From Janibacter sp. CX7 (GTDB lineage Bacteria; Actinomycetota; Actinomycetes; Actinomycetales; Dermatophilaceae): a DNA stretch of 64,000 bases. The notes under the pieces are model-generated. The model worked only from the letters and a program-made list of their open reading frames with translations, was not told the DNA's origin and did no database searches. A program made the translations under genes and the position numbers. The DNA lies in assembly GCF_024362365.1 (NCBI RefSeq), contig NZ_CP101464.1, positions 2,170,001 to 2,234,000 on the forward strand, read 5' to 3'. Shown here one piece after another: positions 25,980-35,210 of this stretch. Every line of letters starts with the position of its first letter. Positions within the stretch are counted from its first letter, which is position 1.

Positions 25980-26017
25980 GTAACGCGGGCTTTACGTCCG
26001 CAGACCGGGCGCGAAAC
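25980..26017 (+). promoter_or_regulatory. GlnR-type operator upstream of narK
   Basis: Four half-sites at exact 11-bp spacing: GTAAC (25980), TTTAC (25991), AGACC (26002) and GAAAC (26013). The first and last match the actinobacterial GlnR consensus gTnAC-n6-GaAAC-n6-GtnAC-n6-GaAAC fully; the two middle ones are weaker. It ends 22 bp before the narK start. Confidence 0.72.
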
Positions 26018-26039
26018 ACGGCCTTGCGAGCCTCCCGGC

Positions 26040-27395
26040 ATGACCACGACGCTGCCCACGAGCACCGCTGACGCCACCGCCCCCGCCGGTCCGATTCGTC
26101 GGGCCGGACGGTGGATCGACCAATGGGACCCGGAGGACCGGGGCTTCTGGGAGGGCGGCGCACGTGCAGTAGCCCACCGCAACCTGCGCTGGTCGGTGCT
26201 CGCCGAGTTCCTCGGCTTCTGCGTGTGGGCACTGTGGAGCGTCGTCGTCCCGCAGCTGAACGGCGTCGGCTTCGCGCTCACCCTGGACCAGCAGTTCTGG
26301 CTCATCGCGGTGCCGAGCCTGATCGGCGCCTTCCTGCGCGTCCCCTACACCTTCATGGTCCCGCTCGTCGGCGGGCGCAACTGGACGATCATCTCGGCGC
26401 TGCTGCTCCTGCTGCCCACTCTCTCCCTCGCCTGGGTCGTGGGCCGGCCGGAGACCCCCTTCGCGCTGCTCCTCGGCATCGCCGCACTCGCCGGCTTCGG
26501 CGGAGGCAACTTCGCGTCGTCGATGACCAACATCTCCTTCTTCTTCCCCGAGGCGGAGAAGGGGAAGGCGCTGGGGCTCAACGCAGCCGGCGGCAACCTC
26601 GGCACCGGCATCGTGCAGCTCGTCGTCCCCGCCGTCATCGCGATCGGCGCCGGGATCCACCTCGAGCGGGCCGGCCTGCTCTTCGTGCCGCTCGTGCTGC
26701 TCGCCGCGCTCGGCGCCTGGCGCGGCATGGACAACCTCAGCACCGCGCGGTCCGACCACCGCAGCTGGGCGAAGGCCGCGACCCACCCCCACACGTGGAT
26801 CATCTCCTTCCTCTACATCGGCACCTTCGGCTCCTTCATCGGCTACTCGGCCGCCTTCCCGACGCTGCTCACGAGCCAGTTCCCCGAGGTGACGACGTCG
26901 ATCGCCTTCGTCGGCGCGGTCCTCGGTGCCGCGAGCCGGCCGCTCGGCGGGACCATCGCCGACCGACTCGGCGGCGCACGGGTGACCATCGCGGCCTTCG
27001 TCGTCATGGGGCTCGCCGCGGGGCTGGCGATCCTCGCCCTCTCCGCGCACTCCTTCGTCCTCTTCCTCCTCGCCTTCCTCGTGCTCTTCACCGGGGCCGG
27101 CATCGGCAACGGCGCGACCTATCGGATGATCCCGGCCGTCTTCCGGGCCGGGGTGCGCGACGGCGAGGAGCTCGCCATCGCGCGCCGCAGCGCCGCCGGC
27201 TGCATCGGGATCGCCGGTGCGGTCGGTGCCGTCGGCGGCTTCCTCGTACCGCGTGGCTTCGCGATGTCGACGACGGGCTTCGGCTCGCTGGTGCCGGCGA
27301 TCGGGGTCTTCATCGCGGCCTACGTCCTCATGGCGACGCTCACGTGGGCGGTCTACGTCCGCCGCGGCGCGCGCCTGGCCGACGAGGGCATCTGA
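26040..27395 (+). CDS. narK: Nitrate/nitrite transporter, NarK/NasA MFS family
   Basis: A 451-residue major-facilitator protein with 12 predicted helices. The nitrate signature GFGGGNFASSMTNISFFFP lies near residue 160 and a second glycine-rich motif, GLNAAGGNLGTGIVQL, near residue 180. Arginines in the first and seventh helices (FLRVPYTF, ASRPLGG) fit the anion site. It brings nitrate in and/or nitrite out. It is the first gene of the assimilation cluster, preceded by a GlnR-type operator and followed by nasC with TGATG overlap. Confidence 0.93.
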   Translation: MTTTLPTSTADATAPAGPIRRAGRWIDQWDPEDRGFWEGGARAVAHRNLRWSVLAEFLGFCVWALWSVVVPQLNGVGFALTLDQQFWLIAVPSLIGAFLRVPYTFMVPLVGGRNWTIISALLLLLPTLSLAWVVGRPETPFALLLGIAALAGFGGGNFASSMTNISFFFPEAEKGKALGLNAAGGNLGTGIVQLVVPAVIAIGAGIHLERAGLLFVPLVLLAALGAWRGMDNLSTARSDHRSWAKAATHPHTWIISFLYIGTFGSFIGYSAAFPTLLTSQFPEVTTSIAFVGAVLGAASRPLGGTIADRLGGARVTIAAFVVMGLAAGLAILALSAHSFVLFLLAFLVLFTGAGIGNGATYRMIPAVFRAGVRDGEELAIARRSAAGCIGIAGAVGAVGGFLVPRGFAMSTTGFGSLVPAIGVFIAAYVLMATLTWAVYVRRGARLADEGI

Positions 27396-29533
27396 TGGTC
27401 GACAGCCACTGCCCCTACTGCGCGCTGCAGTGCGCGATGAGTCTGGAGCCAGAGGGTGAGCGGGTCGAGGTCACGGCCCGCGACTTCCCGACCAACCGGG
27501 GCGGCATGTGCCGCAAGGGGTGGACGTCGGCCGAGGTGCTCCGCGCCCCCGACCGGCTCACCACTCCCCTGGTCCGCGGCTCCGACGGCGAGCTGCACCC
27601 GGTCGGCTGGGACGAGGTGCTCGACCTCCTCGCCGGCCGGCTCCGTGAGATCGCGGCCGAGCACGGACCCGACGCGGTGGCCGTCTTCGGAGGTGGCGGG
27701 CTGACGAACGAGAAGGCCTACCAGCTCGGCAAGTTCGCCCGGATCGCCCTGCGCACCAAGCACATCGACTACAACGGCCGCTTCTGCATGGCATCGGCGG
27801 CGGCTGCCGCCAACCGGTCGCTCGGCATGGACCGGGGCATGCCCTTCCCCATCACCGACCTGGACACCTCCGGCGCGATCCTGCTCCTCGGCAGCAACGT
27901 CGCCGAGACGATGCCTCCCTTCGTCGGGCACCTCGCGGGAGCCCGCGCCGCCGGTGGGCTCGTCGTCGTCGACCCGCGCCGGTCGGCCACGGCCGACCTC
28001 ACCGACGACGGGCAGGGCGTCCACCTGCAGCCCGTCCCCGGGACCGACCTCGTCGTGCTCCAGGCGCTGCTGCACGTCGTCCTCGCCGAGTCGCTCGCCG
28101 ACGAGACCTACCTCGCCGAGCGGACGAGCGGGCTCGACGACGTCGCCCGCTCGGTCGCCTCGTGGTGGCCTGAGCGGGCCGAGCAGGTCTGCGGGGTCCC
28201 GGCCGACGACCTGCGGGCCACCGCCCGGCTGCTCGCGGCCGCCAGCCCCTCCCGGGGCGGCGCGGGCGCGCACGTCCTCACCGGGCGCGGTGTCGAGCAG
28301 TCCAGCCAGGGCACCGCGACGGTCACCGCCGCGATCAACCTCGCCCTCGCGCTCGGCCTCGTCGGACGCGAAGGGAGCGGCTACGGCGCCCTCACGGGTC
28401 AGGGCAACGGCCAGGGTGGGCGCGAGCACGGGCAGAAGGCGGACCAGCTGCCCGGCTACCGGATGATCGCCGACTCGGCCGCCCGCGAGCACGTCGCCGC
28501 GGTCTGGGGCGTCGACGCCGACGACCTGCCCGGCCCCGGCCTGCCGGCCGTCGAGCTGCTGCGCTCCCTCGGCACCCCCGGCGGACCCCGAGCACTCCTC
28601 GTCCACGGGGCCAACCCCGTCGTGAGCGCGCCCCGGGCGGACGCGGTCGCTGAGCGACTGCGCGCCCTCGACCTGCTCGTCGTGTGCGACGTCGTCCCCT
28701 CCGAGACCGTCGCCCTCGCCGACATCGTGCTGCCCGTCACGCAGTGGGCCGAGGAGGAGGGCACGATGACCAACCTCGAGGGCCGGATCATCCGGCGCCG
28801 CAAGGCGATCGACCCGCCCGAGGGAGTCGTCTCGGAGCTGTGGGTGTGGTCGCAGCTCGCCGCTCGCCTCGATGCCCCGGGCACGTGGTCGACGGTCCCG
28901 TCGGAGGTCTTCGACGAGCTGGCCAGGGCGAGCGCCGGCGGCCGCGCCGACTACTCCGGGCTCAGCCACGCCCGCCTCGACCGCGAGAGCGACCTGCACT
29001 GGCCCTGCCCCGCCAGCGGCGAAGGGGAGGCACCTCATCCGGGCACCCCGCGCGCCTTCCTCGACGACTTCCCCACGCCCAACGGCCGTGCCCGGCTCGT
29101 GCCCGTCGACCACGTCGGTCCGGCCGAGGACCTGCGGCGCGATGCCCCGCTCTTCCTCATCACCGGGCGCGTCCTCGAGCACTACCAGTCGGGGGCACAG
29201 ACCCGCCGGGTGGCAGCGCTCCTCGCGGCGCAACCGACCCCCTTCGTCGAGGTGCACCCGCTCCTCGCCCACCGCCTGGGCATCGAGGAGGGTGACCCAC
29301 TCGACCTGCGCACCGCGCGGGCCACGGTCACCGCTCCCGCGCGGATCACCGACCGGGTCCGGTCGGACACCGTCTTCATGCCCTTCCACTTCGCCGGCGC
29401 CGGGAGCGTCAACCGGGCGACCAACGACGCGGTCGACCCGATCTCGTCGATGCCGGAGTTCAAGGTGTGCGCCGTCGACGTCGCCGCCAGCACCACCGAT
29501 CTCGTCCCCGAGCCGCTGGAGGTCAGCGCATGA
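27395..29533 (+). CDS. nasC: Assimilatory nitrate reductase catalytic subunit
   Basis: A 712-residue molybdopterin oxidoreductase from the ATG at 27395 (one-base overlap with narK). The N-terminal [4Fe-4S] site is CPYCALQC followed by GMCRKG. The bis-MGD fold follows, with the GNGQGGREHGQKADQLPGYR segment (about residues 334-353) and a C-terminal dinucleotide-binding domain. It reduces nitrate to nitrite in the cytoplasm. It lacks the C-terminal [2Fe-2S] extension of some NasA proteins; the partner oxidoreductase encoded next carries that type of cluster instead. The long open frame reaching back to 26111 overlaps narK and is not coding there. Confidence 0.93.
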   Translation: MVDSHCPYCALQCAMSLEPEGERVEVTARDFPTNRGGMCRKGWTSAEVLRAPDRLTTPLVRGSDGELHPVGWDEVLDLLAGRLREIAAEHGPDAVAVFGGGGLTNEKAYQLGKFARIALRTKHIDYNGRFCMASAAAAANRSLGMDRGMPFPITDLDTSGAILLLGSNVAETMPPFVGHLAGARAAGGLVVVDPRRSATADLTDDGQGVHLQPVPGTDLVVLQALLHVVLAESLADETYLAERTSGLDDVARSVASWWPERAEQVCGVPADDLRATARLLAAASPSRGGAGAHVLTGRGVEQSSQGTATVTAAINLALALGLVGREGSGYGALTGQGNGQGGREHGQKADQLPGYRMIADSAAREHVAAVWGVDADDLPGPGLPAVELLRSLGTPGGPRALLVHGANPVVSAPRADAVAERLRALDLLVVCDVVPSETVALADIVLPVTQWAEEEGTMTNLEGRIIRRRKAIDPPEGVVSELWVWSQLAARLDAPGTWSTVPSEVFDELARASAGGRADYSGLSHARLDRESDLHWPCPASGEGEAPHPGTPRAFLDDFPTPNGRARLVPVDHVGPAEDLRRDAPLFLITGRVLEHYQSGAQTRRVAALLAAQPTPFVEVHPLLAHRLGIEEGDPLDLRTARATVTAPARITDRVRSDTVFMPFHFAGAGSVNRATNDAVDPISSMPEFKVCAVDVAASTTDLVPEPLEVSA

Positions 29534-31068
29534 GCCACATCGTCGTCATCGGCTACGGGATGGTCGGGTCCCGCTTCGTCGAGGACCTCACGGCCGCCGA
29601 CCACGCCGGCGAACACCTCGTCACCGTGCTCGGCGACGAGGCCTGCGAGCCCTACAACCGGGTGCTGCTCAGCGACGTCGTCGCGGGCACGCGCGGCCTC
29701 TCGGCGATCACCCTGCCCGCGCCCGACCACCCGCGCGTCACGGTGCAGCGCGGCGTCGCGGTGCGGGCGATCGACCGCGAGCGCCGCGACGTCGTGCTCG
29801 CCGACGACACACGCGTCCCCTACGACGAGCTCGTCATCGCCACGGGTGCGGCGGCCAGGGTCCCAGCGGTCCCGGGTCTCGGGGACGGTCCCGGCAGCGG
29901 TGACCTGCCGAGCGGGGTGCACGTGCTGCGCTCCATCGACGACGCCCGCGAGATCATCGCGGCCACGCTCAACGCCCGACGCGCCATCGTCCTCGGCGGC
30001 GGCGTGCTCGGTCTCGAGGCCGCGAGCGGGCTCGCCCGACGCGACCTCGCCGTCACCGTCGTCCACCCCTCCCCCGCCCTCATGGAGCGTCAGCTCGACG
30101 AGGCCGCCAGCCGCGTCGTCGAGTCGACGCTGCGCCGCACCGGTGTCGACCAGCGCGTCGGCGTCGGGGCGCAGGAGGTCGTCATCGAGGAGGGCCGGCT
30201 GCGACGGGTGCACCTGACGAACGGCGAGGTGCTCGCCGCCGACCTGCTCGTGCTGTCGACCGGCACCGTGCCCAGCACCCAGCTGGCCGAGGCGGCCGGG
30301 ATCGACGTCGACCGCGGCATCCTCGTCGACGCCGACCTGACGACGAGCGACCCGCACGTGCACGCCATCGGTGACTGCGCCCAACCTCCCGGCGGCGCCA
30401 CCGGCCTCGTCGCCCAGGGGTGGGAGCAGGCCCGTCGTCTCGCCGACCTGCTCACCGGTCGTGACCCGGGGTCCGTGACCACCGGCGTCGGCGACGTCGT
30501 CAAGCCCAAGACCCACGGTGTCGACATCGTGACGATGGGCGTGTGCGGCAGCGGCCGGGTCGAGGACCCCGGCCTGCGCGTCGTGCGGCTCAGCGACCCC
30601 TCGGCCGGCCGGCACCTCGAGATCGTCGTGCGCGACGGCCTGCTCGTGGGCGCCACGACCGTCGGCGCGGGTCGCGTCGGCACCGACCTGATCACGACCT
30701 ACACCCGTCGCACTCCCCTGCCCGCGGACCCGGCGCGACTGCTGCTGCCGGCCATCGCGCCGGCCGCCACGACGACGCGACGGGACTCCCCTTCGCTCAT
30801 CCCGGACCGGGCGACGATCTGCCGCTGCAACGGCGTGACGAAGGGGGACATCCGCGCCGAGTTCGCCTCTGGCGCAACGACGGTGGAGCAGATCGCCGCG
30901 AGCACCAGGGCGACGACCGGCTGCGGCGGGTGCACCGACGCGGTGTGCGGGATCCTCGACTGGCTCGGCGCCGACGGGGCCCACTCACAGCCCGCGACCT
31001 CGCCCGGTGAGGACGGGTTCACACCGGGGAAACACGACCAAGACCGAGCCGAAACGAGGGCTTCCTAA
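29530..31068 (+). CDS. nasB: NAD(P)H-dependent nitrate reductase electron-transfer flavoprotein
   Basis: A 512-residue protein with an N-terminal FAD fold (VVIGYGMVGSRFVEDL), a second Rossmann fold for NAD(P)H (VLGGGVLGLEAASGLA) and a C-terminal BFD-type [2Fe-2S] domain with cysteines in TICRCNGVT and GCGGCTDAVC. It is homologous to the N-terminal half of NirB. It most likely passes electrons from NAD(P)H to NasC, whose end it overlaps by 4 bp. The last 50 bp of the gene contain the GlnR box of nirB. Confidence 0.88.
   Translation: MSHIVVIGYGMVGSRFVEDLTAADHAGEHLVTVLGDEACEPYNRVLLSDVVAGTRGLSAITLPAPDHPRVTVQRGVAVRAIDRERRDVVLADDTRVPYDELVIATGAAARVPAVPGLGDGPGSGDLPSGVHVLRSIDDAREIIAATLNARRAIVLGGGVLGLEAASGLARRDLAVTVVHPSPALMERQLDEAASRVVESTLRRTGVDQRVGVGAQEVVIEEGRLRRVHLTNGEVLAADLLVLSTGTVPSTQLAEAAGIDVDRGILVDADLTTSDPHVHAIGDCAQPPGGATGLVAQGWEQARRLADLLTGRDPGSVTTGVGDVVKPKTHGVDIVTMGVCGSGRVEDPGLRVVRLSDPSAGRHLEIVVRDGLLVGATTVGAGRVGTDLITTYTRRTPLPADPARLLLPAIAPAATTTRRDSPSLIPDRATICRCNGVTKGDIRAEFASGATTVEQIAASTRATTGCGGCTDAVCGILDWLGADGAHSQPATSPGEDGFTPGKHDQDRAETRAS
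31018..31055 (+). promoter_or_regulatory. GlnR-type operator upstream of nirB
   Basis: Half-sites TTCAC (31018), GAAAC (31029), AAGAC (31040) and GAAAC (31051), each 11 bp apart. Both b-type half-sites are perfect GAAAC. It overlaps the 3' end of the preceding gene and ends 23 bp before the nirB start, nearly the same placement as at narK. Confidence 0.78.
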
Positions 31069-31078
31069 GTTGAGCGCC

Positions 31079-33670
31079 ATGCCAGAGACCACGACCTCCA
31101 CCACCGAGCCGCAGCAGCTCGTCGTCGTCGGCGGCGGCATGGTCGCCCGCCGGCTCGTCGACGCGCTGCGCGCCCGGGACGACGCCGGGCGCTGGGCCGT
31201 CACGCTGCTGTGCGAGGAGCCGCGCGCGCCCTACGACCGCGTCGCCCTCACCTCCTACTTCACCGGGCGTCACCCCGAGGACCTCGCCCTCGGCGGGCAG
31301 GAGCTGTGGGACGACCCGCTCGTCACGCTGCGCCGAGGTGTGCGGGCCGAGAGCATCGACCGCGACGCCAGGACGGTGACGACGAGCAGCGGCCAGGTCC
31401 TGCCCTACGACTCGCTCGTCCTCGCGACCGGCTCCTACGCCGCCGTGCCGCCCGTGCCCGGCAAGGACCTGCGCGGGGCCTTCGTCTACCGCACGATCGA
31501 CGACGTCGCCGACCTGCGGGAGTTCGTCGAGACCCGCCGGGAGGAGCTCGACCGGCCGGTCCGCGGCGCGGTCGTCGGCGGCGGCCTGCTCGGCCTCGAG
31601 GCGGCCGGCGCCCTGCGAGCCCTCGAGGTCGAGACGACGGTCGTCGAGTTCGCGCCGCGACTCATGCCGCTGCAGGTGGACGAGGGTGGCGGCGAGGGGC
31701 TCAAGCGGCTCATCGAGGGGCTCGGGGTCTCGGTGCGCACCTCGACCGCGACGTCGAAGATCGTCGGCGAGCGGGGCGCCGTCTCCCGGATGAAGTTCAG
31801 CGAGGGCCCCGCGCTCGACGTGGACGTCGTCGTCTTCGCCGTGGGTGTCCGCCCGCGTGACGAGCTCGCCCGCGAGGCCGGCCTCGAGATCGGCGAGCGC
31901 GGGGGCGTCGTCGTCGACGACGCCTGTGCCACAGCCGATCCCGCGATCCACGCGATCGGCGAGGTCGCCTGCATCGGCGGTCGCTGCCTCGGCCTGGTCG
32001 CCCCCGGGTACACGATGGCCGAGATCGTCGCCGACCGGCTGCTCGGCGGCGCCGGGACCTTCCCCGGCGCCGACCTGTCGACCAAGCTCAAGCTCCTGGG
32101 CGTCGACGTCGCGAGCTTCGGCGATGCCTTCGCGCAGGAGCCCGGCTCGCTCGAGGTCGTCATCTCCGACCCGGTCGCGGGGGTCTACAAGAAGCTCGTC
32201 ATGAGCGACGACGCCCGCACCCTGCGCGGCGGCATCCTCGTCGGCGACGCCAGTGCCTACTCCTCCCTTCGCCCGATGGTCGGCCGTGAGCTCGGCGGCG
32301 ACCCCGCGGCCTACCTGCTGCCCGAGGGCGCAGCGGCGGCGCCCGCCGGGGACCTGCCGGACGAGGCCGCCGTCTGCTCGTGCAACAACGTCACCGCGGG
32401 CGAGATCCGTTGTGCCGTCGGCGAAGGGGGCTGCACCGACCTCGCCGGCGTCAAGGCGTGCACCCTCGCGGGCACGAGCTGCGGCTCCTGCCTTCCGCTG
32501 GTCAAGAAGCTCGTGACGAGCGAGCTCGCCGCCGCCGGCGTCGAGGTGAGCAGTGCGCTGTGCGAGCACTTCGAGCAGTCGCGGGCCCAGCTCTTCGACA
32601 TCGTCCGGGTCCAGGGGCTGCGGACCTTCAGCGAGATCATCGAGCGCCACGGGACCGGTCGCGGCTGCGACATCTGCAAGCCGGTCATCGGCTCGATCCT
32701 CGCCTCGCTGGGCACCGGCCACATCCTCGACGGCGAGCAGGCGACCCTGCAGGACACCAACGACCACGTCATGGCCAACCTGCAGAAGGACGGCTCCTAC
32801 TCGGTCGTCCCGCGCATCCCCGGCGGCGAGGTGACGCCCGAAGGACTCATCGCGATCGGCGAGGTGGCCCGGGAGTTCGGCCTCTACACGAAGATCACCG
32901 GCGGCCAGCGGATCGACCTCTTCGGTGCCCGGATGGACCAGCTGCCCGGCATCTGGCGGCGGCTGGTCGACGCCGGCTTCGAGTCGGGTCACGCCTACGG
33001 CAAGTCGCTGCGTACGGTGAAGTCCTGCGTCGGCTCGACGTGGTGCCGCTTCGGCGTGCAGGACTCCGTCGGCCTCGCGATCGACCTCGAGCTGCGCTAC
33101 CGCGGGCTCCGCTCGCCGCACAAGATCAAGCTCGGCGTCTCCGGGTGCGCCCGTGAGTGCGCCGAGGCCCGCGGCAAGGACGTCGGCATCATCGCCACCG
33201 ACAAGGGGTGGAACCTCTACGTCGGCGGCAACGGCGGATTCACCCCCAAGCACGCCCGCCTGCTCGCCGAGGACCTCGACACCGAGACGCTCGTGCGCAC
33301 CATCGACCGCTTCCTCATGTACTACGTGCGCACGGCTGACCGGCTGCAGCGCACCGCCCCCTGGGTCGAGGAGCACGAAGGGGGTCTGGACGCGATCCGT
33401 GCCGTCGTCATGGACGACAGCCTCGGCATCGCCGACGACCTCGACGCCGCGATGGCCGCGCACGTCGGCAACTACCGCGACGAGTGGGCGGCCACGCTCG
33501 CCGACCCCGACAAGCTGGCCCGCTTCGCGTCCTTCGTCAATGCCCCGGACGCGGTCGACGACTCGCTCGCCTACGTCGGCGAGCGCGGCCAGGCCCGTCC
33601 CGCCACCCCGGAGGAGCGCACCTCCGGGTCCGTCCTCATCGCCGGCACGACTCTGGAGGTCCGCTCATGA
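31079..33670 (+). CDS. nirB: Assimilatory NAD(P)H nitrite reductase, large subunit
   Basis: An 863-residue multidomain enzyme from the ATG at 31079. In order: FAD and NAD(P)H folds (VVVGGGMVARRLVDAL, VVGGGLLGLEAAGALR), a BFD-type [2Fe-2S] domain (AVCSCNNVTAGEIRC, CGSC), a sulfite/nitrite reductase ferredoxin-like half domain, and the siroheme/[4Fe-4S] domain with cysteines in KSCVGSTWC and GCARECAEARG. It reduces nitrite to ammonium with six electrons. Full length. It overlaps nirD by 4 bp. Expression under nitrogen limitation is expected from the GlnR box. Confidence 0.95.
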   Translation: MPETTTSTTEPQQLVVVGGGMVARRLVDALRARDDAGRWAVTLLCEEPRAPYDRVALTSYFTGRHPEDLALGGQELWDDPLVTLRRGVRAESIDRDARTVTTSSGQVLPYDSLVLATGSYAAVPPVPGKDLRGAFVYRTIDDVADLREFVETRREELDRPVRGAVVGGGLLGLEAAGALRALEVETTVVEFAPRLMPLQVDEGGGEGLKRLIEGLGVSVRTSTATSKIVGERGAVSRMKFSEGPALDVDVVVFAVGVRPRDELAREAGLEIGERGGVVVDDACATADPAIHAIGEVACIGGRCLGLVAPGYTMAEIVADRLLGGAGTFPGADLSTKLKLLGVDVASFGDAFAQEPGSLEVVISDPVAGVYKKLVMSDDARTLRGGILVGDASAYSSLRPMVGRELGGDPAAYLLPEGAAAAPAGDLPDEAAVCSCNNVTAGEIRCAVGEGGCTDLAGVKACTLAGTSCGSCLPLVKKLVTSELAAAGVEVSSALCEHFEQSRAQLFDIVRVQGLRTFSEIIERHGTGRGCDICKPVIGSILASLGTGHILDGEQATLQDTNDHVMANLQKDGSYSVVPRIPGGEVTPEGLIAIGEVAREFGLYTKITGGQRIDLFGARMDQLPGIWRRLVDAGFESGHAYGKSLRTVKSCVGSTWCRFGVQDSVGLAIDLELRYRGLRSPHKIKLGVSGCARECAEARGKDVGIIATDKGWNLYVGGNGGFTPKHARLLAEDLDTETLVRTIDRFLMYYVRTADRLQRTAPWVEEHEGGLDAIRAVVMDDSLGIADDLDAAMAAHVGNYRDEWAATLADPDKLARFASFVNAPDAVDDSLAYVGERGQARPATPEERTSGSVLIAGTTLEVRS

Positions 33671-34059
33671 CCGCTGCTCCCCCACAGGCCCGCGTGCGCC
33701 TGTGCGCCCTCACCGACCTCGTTCCCGAGCGCGGCGCGGTCGCCCTCGTCGATGGTGTGCAGGTCGCGCTGGTCCGCACGCATGACGACGAGGTCCACGG
33801 CATCGCCAACCGCGACCCCTACAGCGGCGCGCACGTCATCGCCCGCGGCCTCGTCGGCACGCGTGGTGGGGTCCCGACCGTCATCTCGCCGATGTACAAG
33901 CAGGTGTGGGACCTGCGCACCGGCACCTGCCTCGACGGGGCCGGCAGCGAGCCGGTCGACCTGCGCACCTGGCCCGTGACGGTCGTCGACGGCGAGGTCT
34001 GGGTCGAGCCGTTCGGCGACGAGGTGACGGGACCTCCCTTCGACCGCAGCGTCACGTGA
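33667..34059 (+). CDS. nirD: Nitrite reductase small subunit
   Basis: A 130-residue Rieske-fold protein from the ATG at 33667. As is normal for NirD, the Rieske CxH cluster ligands are absent (the equivalent site reads IANRDPYSGAHVI). It assembles with NirB. It overlaps nirB and the next gene by 4 bp each. Confidence 0.92.
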   Translation: MTAAPPQARVRLCALTDLVPERGAVALVDGVQVALVRTHDDEVHGIANRDPYSGAHVIARGLVGTRGGVPTVISPMYKQVWDLRTGTCLDGAGSEPVDLRTWPVTVVDGEVWVEPFGDEVTGPPFDRSVT

Positions 34060-35165
34060 GCCTGCCGCAGCTGCTCGCCGGGTGCGTCGTCCTCGTCACC
34101 GGGGACCGACGCGCCGGCGACCTGCGCGCCGCCCTCGAGCGGCGCGGTGCCCGGGTGCTGCACACGCCGGCGCTCACGATCGTGCCCCACACCGCGGACG
34201 CGGAGCTCGTGGAGCGGACGCGGACCCTCCTCGCCGCACCGCCCGACGTCGTCGTGGTGACGACGGCGATCGGGTTCCGCGGGTGGGTGGAGGCGGCCGA
34301 CGCCGCAGGTCTCGGAGAGGAGCTGCACGAGGTCCTGGGCCGAACCCGGATCGTCGCCCGCGGCCCCAAGGCGCGCGGCGCGATCCAAGCGGCCGGGCAC
34401 GACGCGGACTGGGTCGCCGAGTCGGAGACCTCCGCTGAGATCCGTGACGTCCTCATCACCGAAGGCGTTGCGGGACAACGCATCGCGATCCAGCACCACG
34501 GCGCAGGGTGCGACGAGCTCGACGTCGATCTGGCGACCGCCGGTGCCACGGTGACCTCTCTCGTGGTCTACCGCTGGGGGCCACCACCGGATGCCGACGC
34601 GGTGACCTGCGGCGTCGAGCAGGCGGCCGTGGGTGACATCGACGTCGTCGTCTTCACCTCCGCGCCGGCTGCGGCGGCCTGGCTCGACACGGCTCGGGAC
34701 GCCGGCGTCCTGCCGTCGATCGTCGGCCGGGTCCGCACCGGCCGTCTCGTCGTCGCGGCCGTCGGGCCGGTCACCGCGCGCCCGCTGGAGCACGTCGGCA
34801 TCAGCCCGCTGCTCCCGGAGCGGGCCCGGCTGGGGTCGCTCGTGCGAGCCGTGGTCGGCCACTACGAGGCGGTGATGGCCACCGCCGTCGAGACCGTCGC
34901 CGGACCGCTGCAGCTGCGCAGCACCGCCGCGCTCCTCGGCGACCGGGTGCTCGCCATCTCCCCGAGCGGCCTGTCCGTGCTCCATCTGCTCATCGACGCG
35001 AAGGGAGATGTCGTCACCCGTGCCGACGTCCTCGAGGTGCTGCCGGGCGACTCCGCGAGCGGTCACGCCGTCGAGGTGGCCGTCGGACGGCTGCGTGAGG
35101 CGATCGGGGACCGACGGGTCGTCGAGACGGTCGTCAAGCGGGGCTACCGGCTCGCGACGGCCTGA
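34056..35165 (+). CDS. nnaR: NnaR-like regulator: HemD-like domain plus winged helix
   Basis: A 369-residue protein from the GTG at 34056 (GTGA overlap with nirD). Residues 1-255 form a uroporphyrinogen-III synthase fold (VLVTGDRRAGDLRAALERRG, VVFTSAPAAAAWLD). Residues 280-369 are an OmpR-type winged helix with ISPSGLSVLHLLIDAKG, the RADVLEVL helix and the GHAVEVAVGRLREAIGD recognition segment. Streptomyces and mycobacterial NnaR have the same domains and work with GlnR on nitrate and nitrite genes. Its place in the nir operon supports that role rather than tetrapyrrole synthesis, although siroheme supply is a fair alternative. Confidence 0.82.
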   Translation: MSLPQLLAGCVVLVTGDRRAGDLRAALERRGARVLHTPALTIVPHTADAELVERTRTLLAAPPDVVVVTTAIGFRGWVEAADAAGLGEELHEVLGRTRIVARGPKARGAIQAAGHDADWVAESETSAEIRDVLITEGVAGQRIAIQHHGAGCDELDVDLATAGATVTSLVVYRWGPPPDADAVTCGVEQAAVGDIDVVVFTSAPAAAAWLDTARDAGVLPSIVGRVRTGRLVVAAVGPVTARPLEHVGISPLLPERARLGSLVRAVVGHYEAVMATAVETVAGPLQLRSTAALLGDRVLAISPSGLSVLHLLIDAKGDVVTRADVLEVLPGDSASGHAVEVAVGRLREAIGDRRVVETVVKRGYRLATA

Positions 35166-35210
35166 CGCAATCCGCTTGCGGCTCCGCTGACCTGCCGCGA
35201 GGGTGAGCGG

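Noticed and set aside
26111..27394. 5' extension of the nitrate reductase frame to over 1100 codons
   Set aside because: It is the shadow of narK in another frame and reads as Arg-rich nonsense; the CPYC iron-sulfur start lies at 27395.
27353..29389. 678-codon antisense open frame across nasC
   Set aside because: Long antisense frames are a GC-skew effect in this genome; the sense frame has all catalytic motifs.
33667..34059. NirD as a degenerate Rieske protein
   Set aside because: Loss of the cluster ligands is normal in the NirD family.
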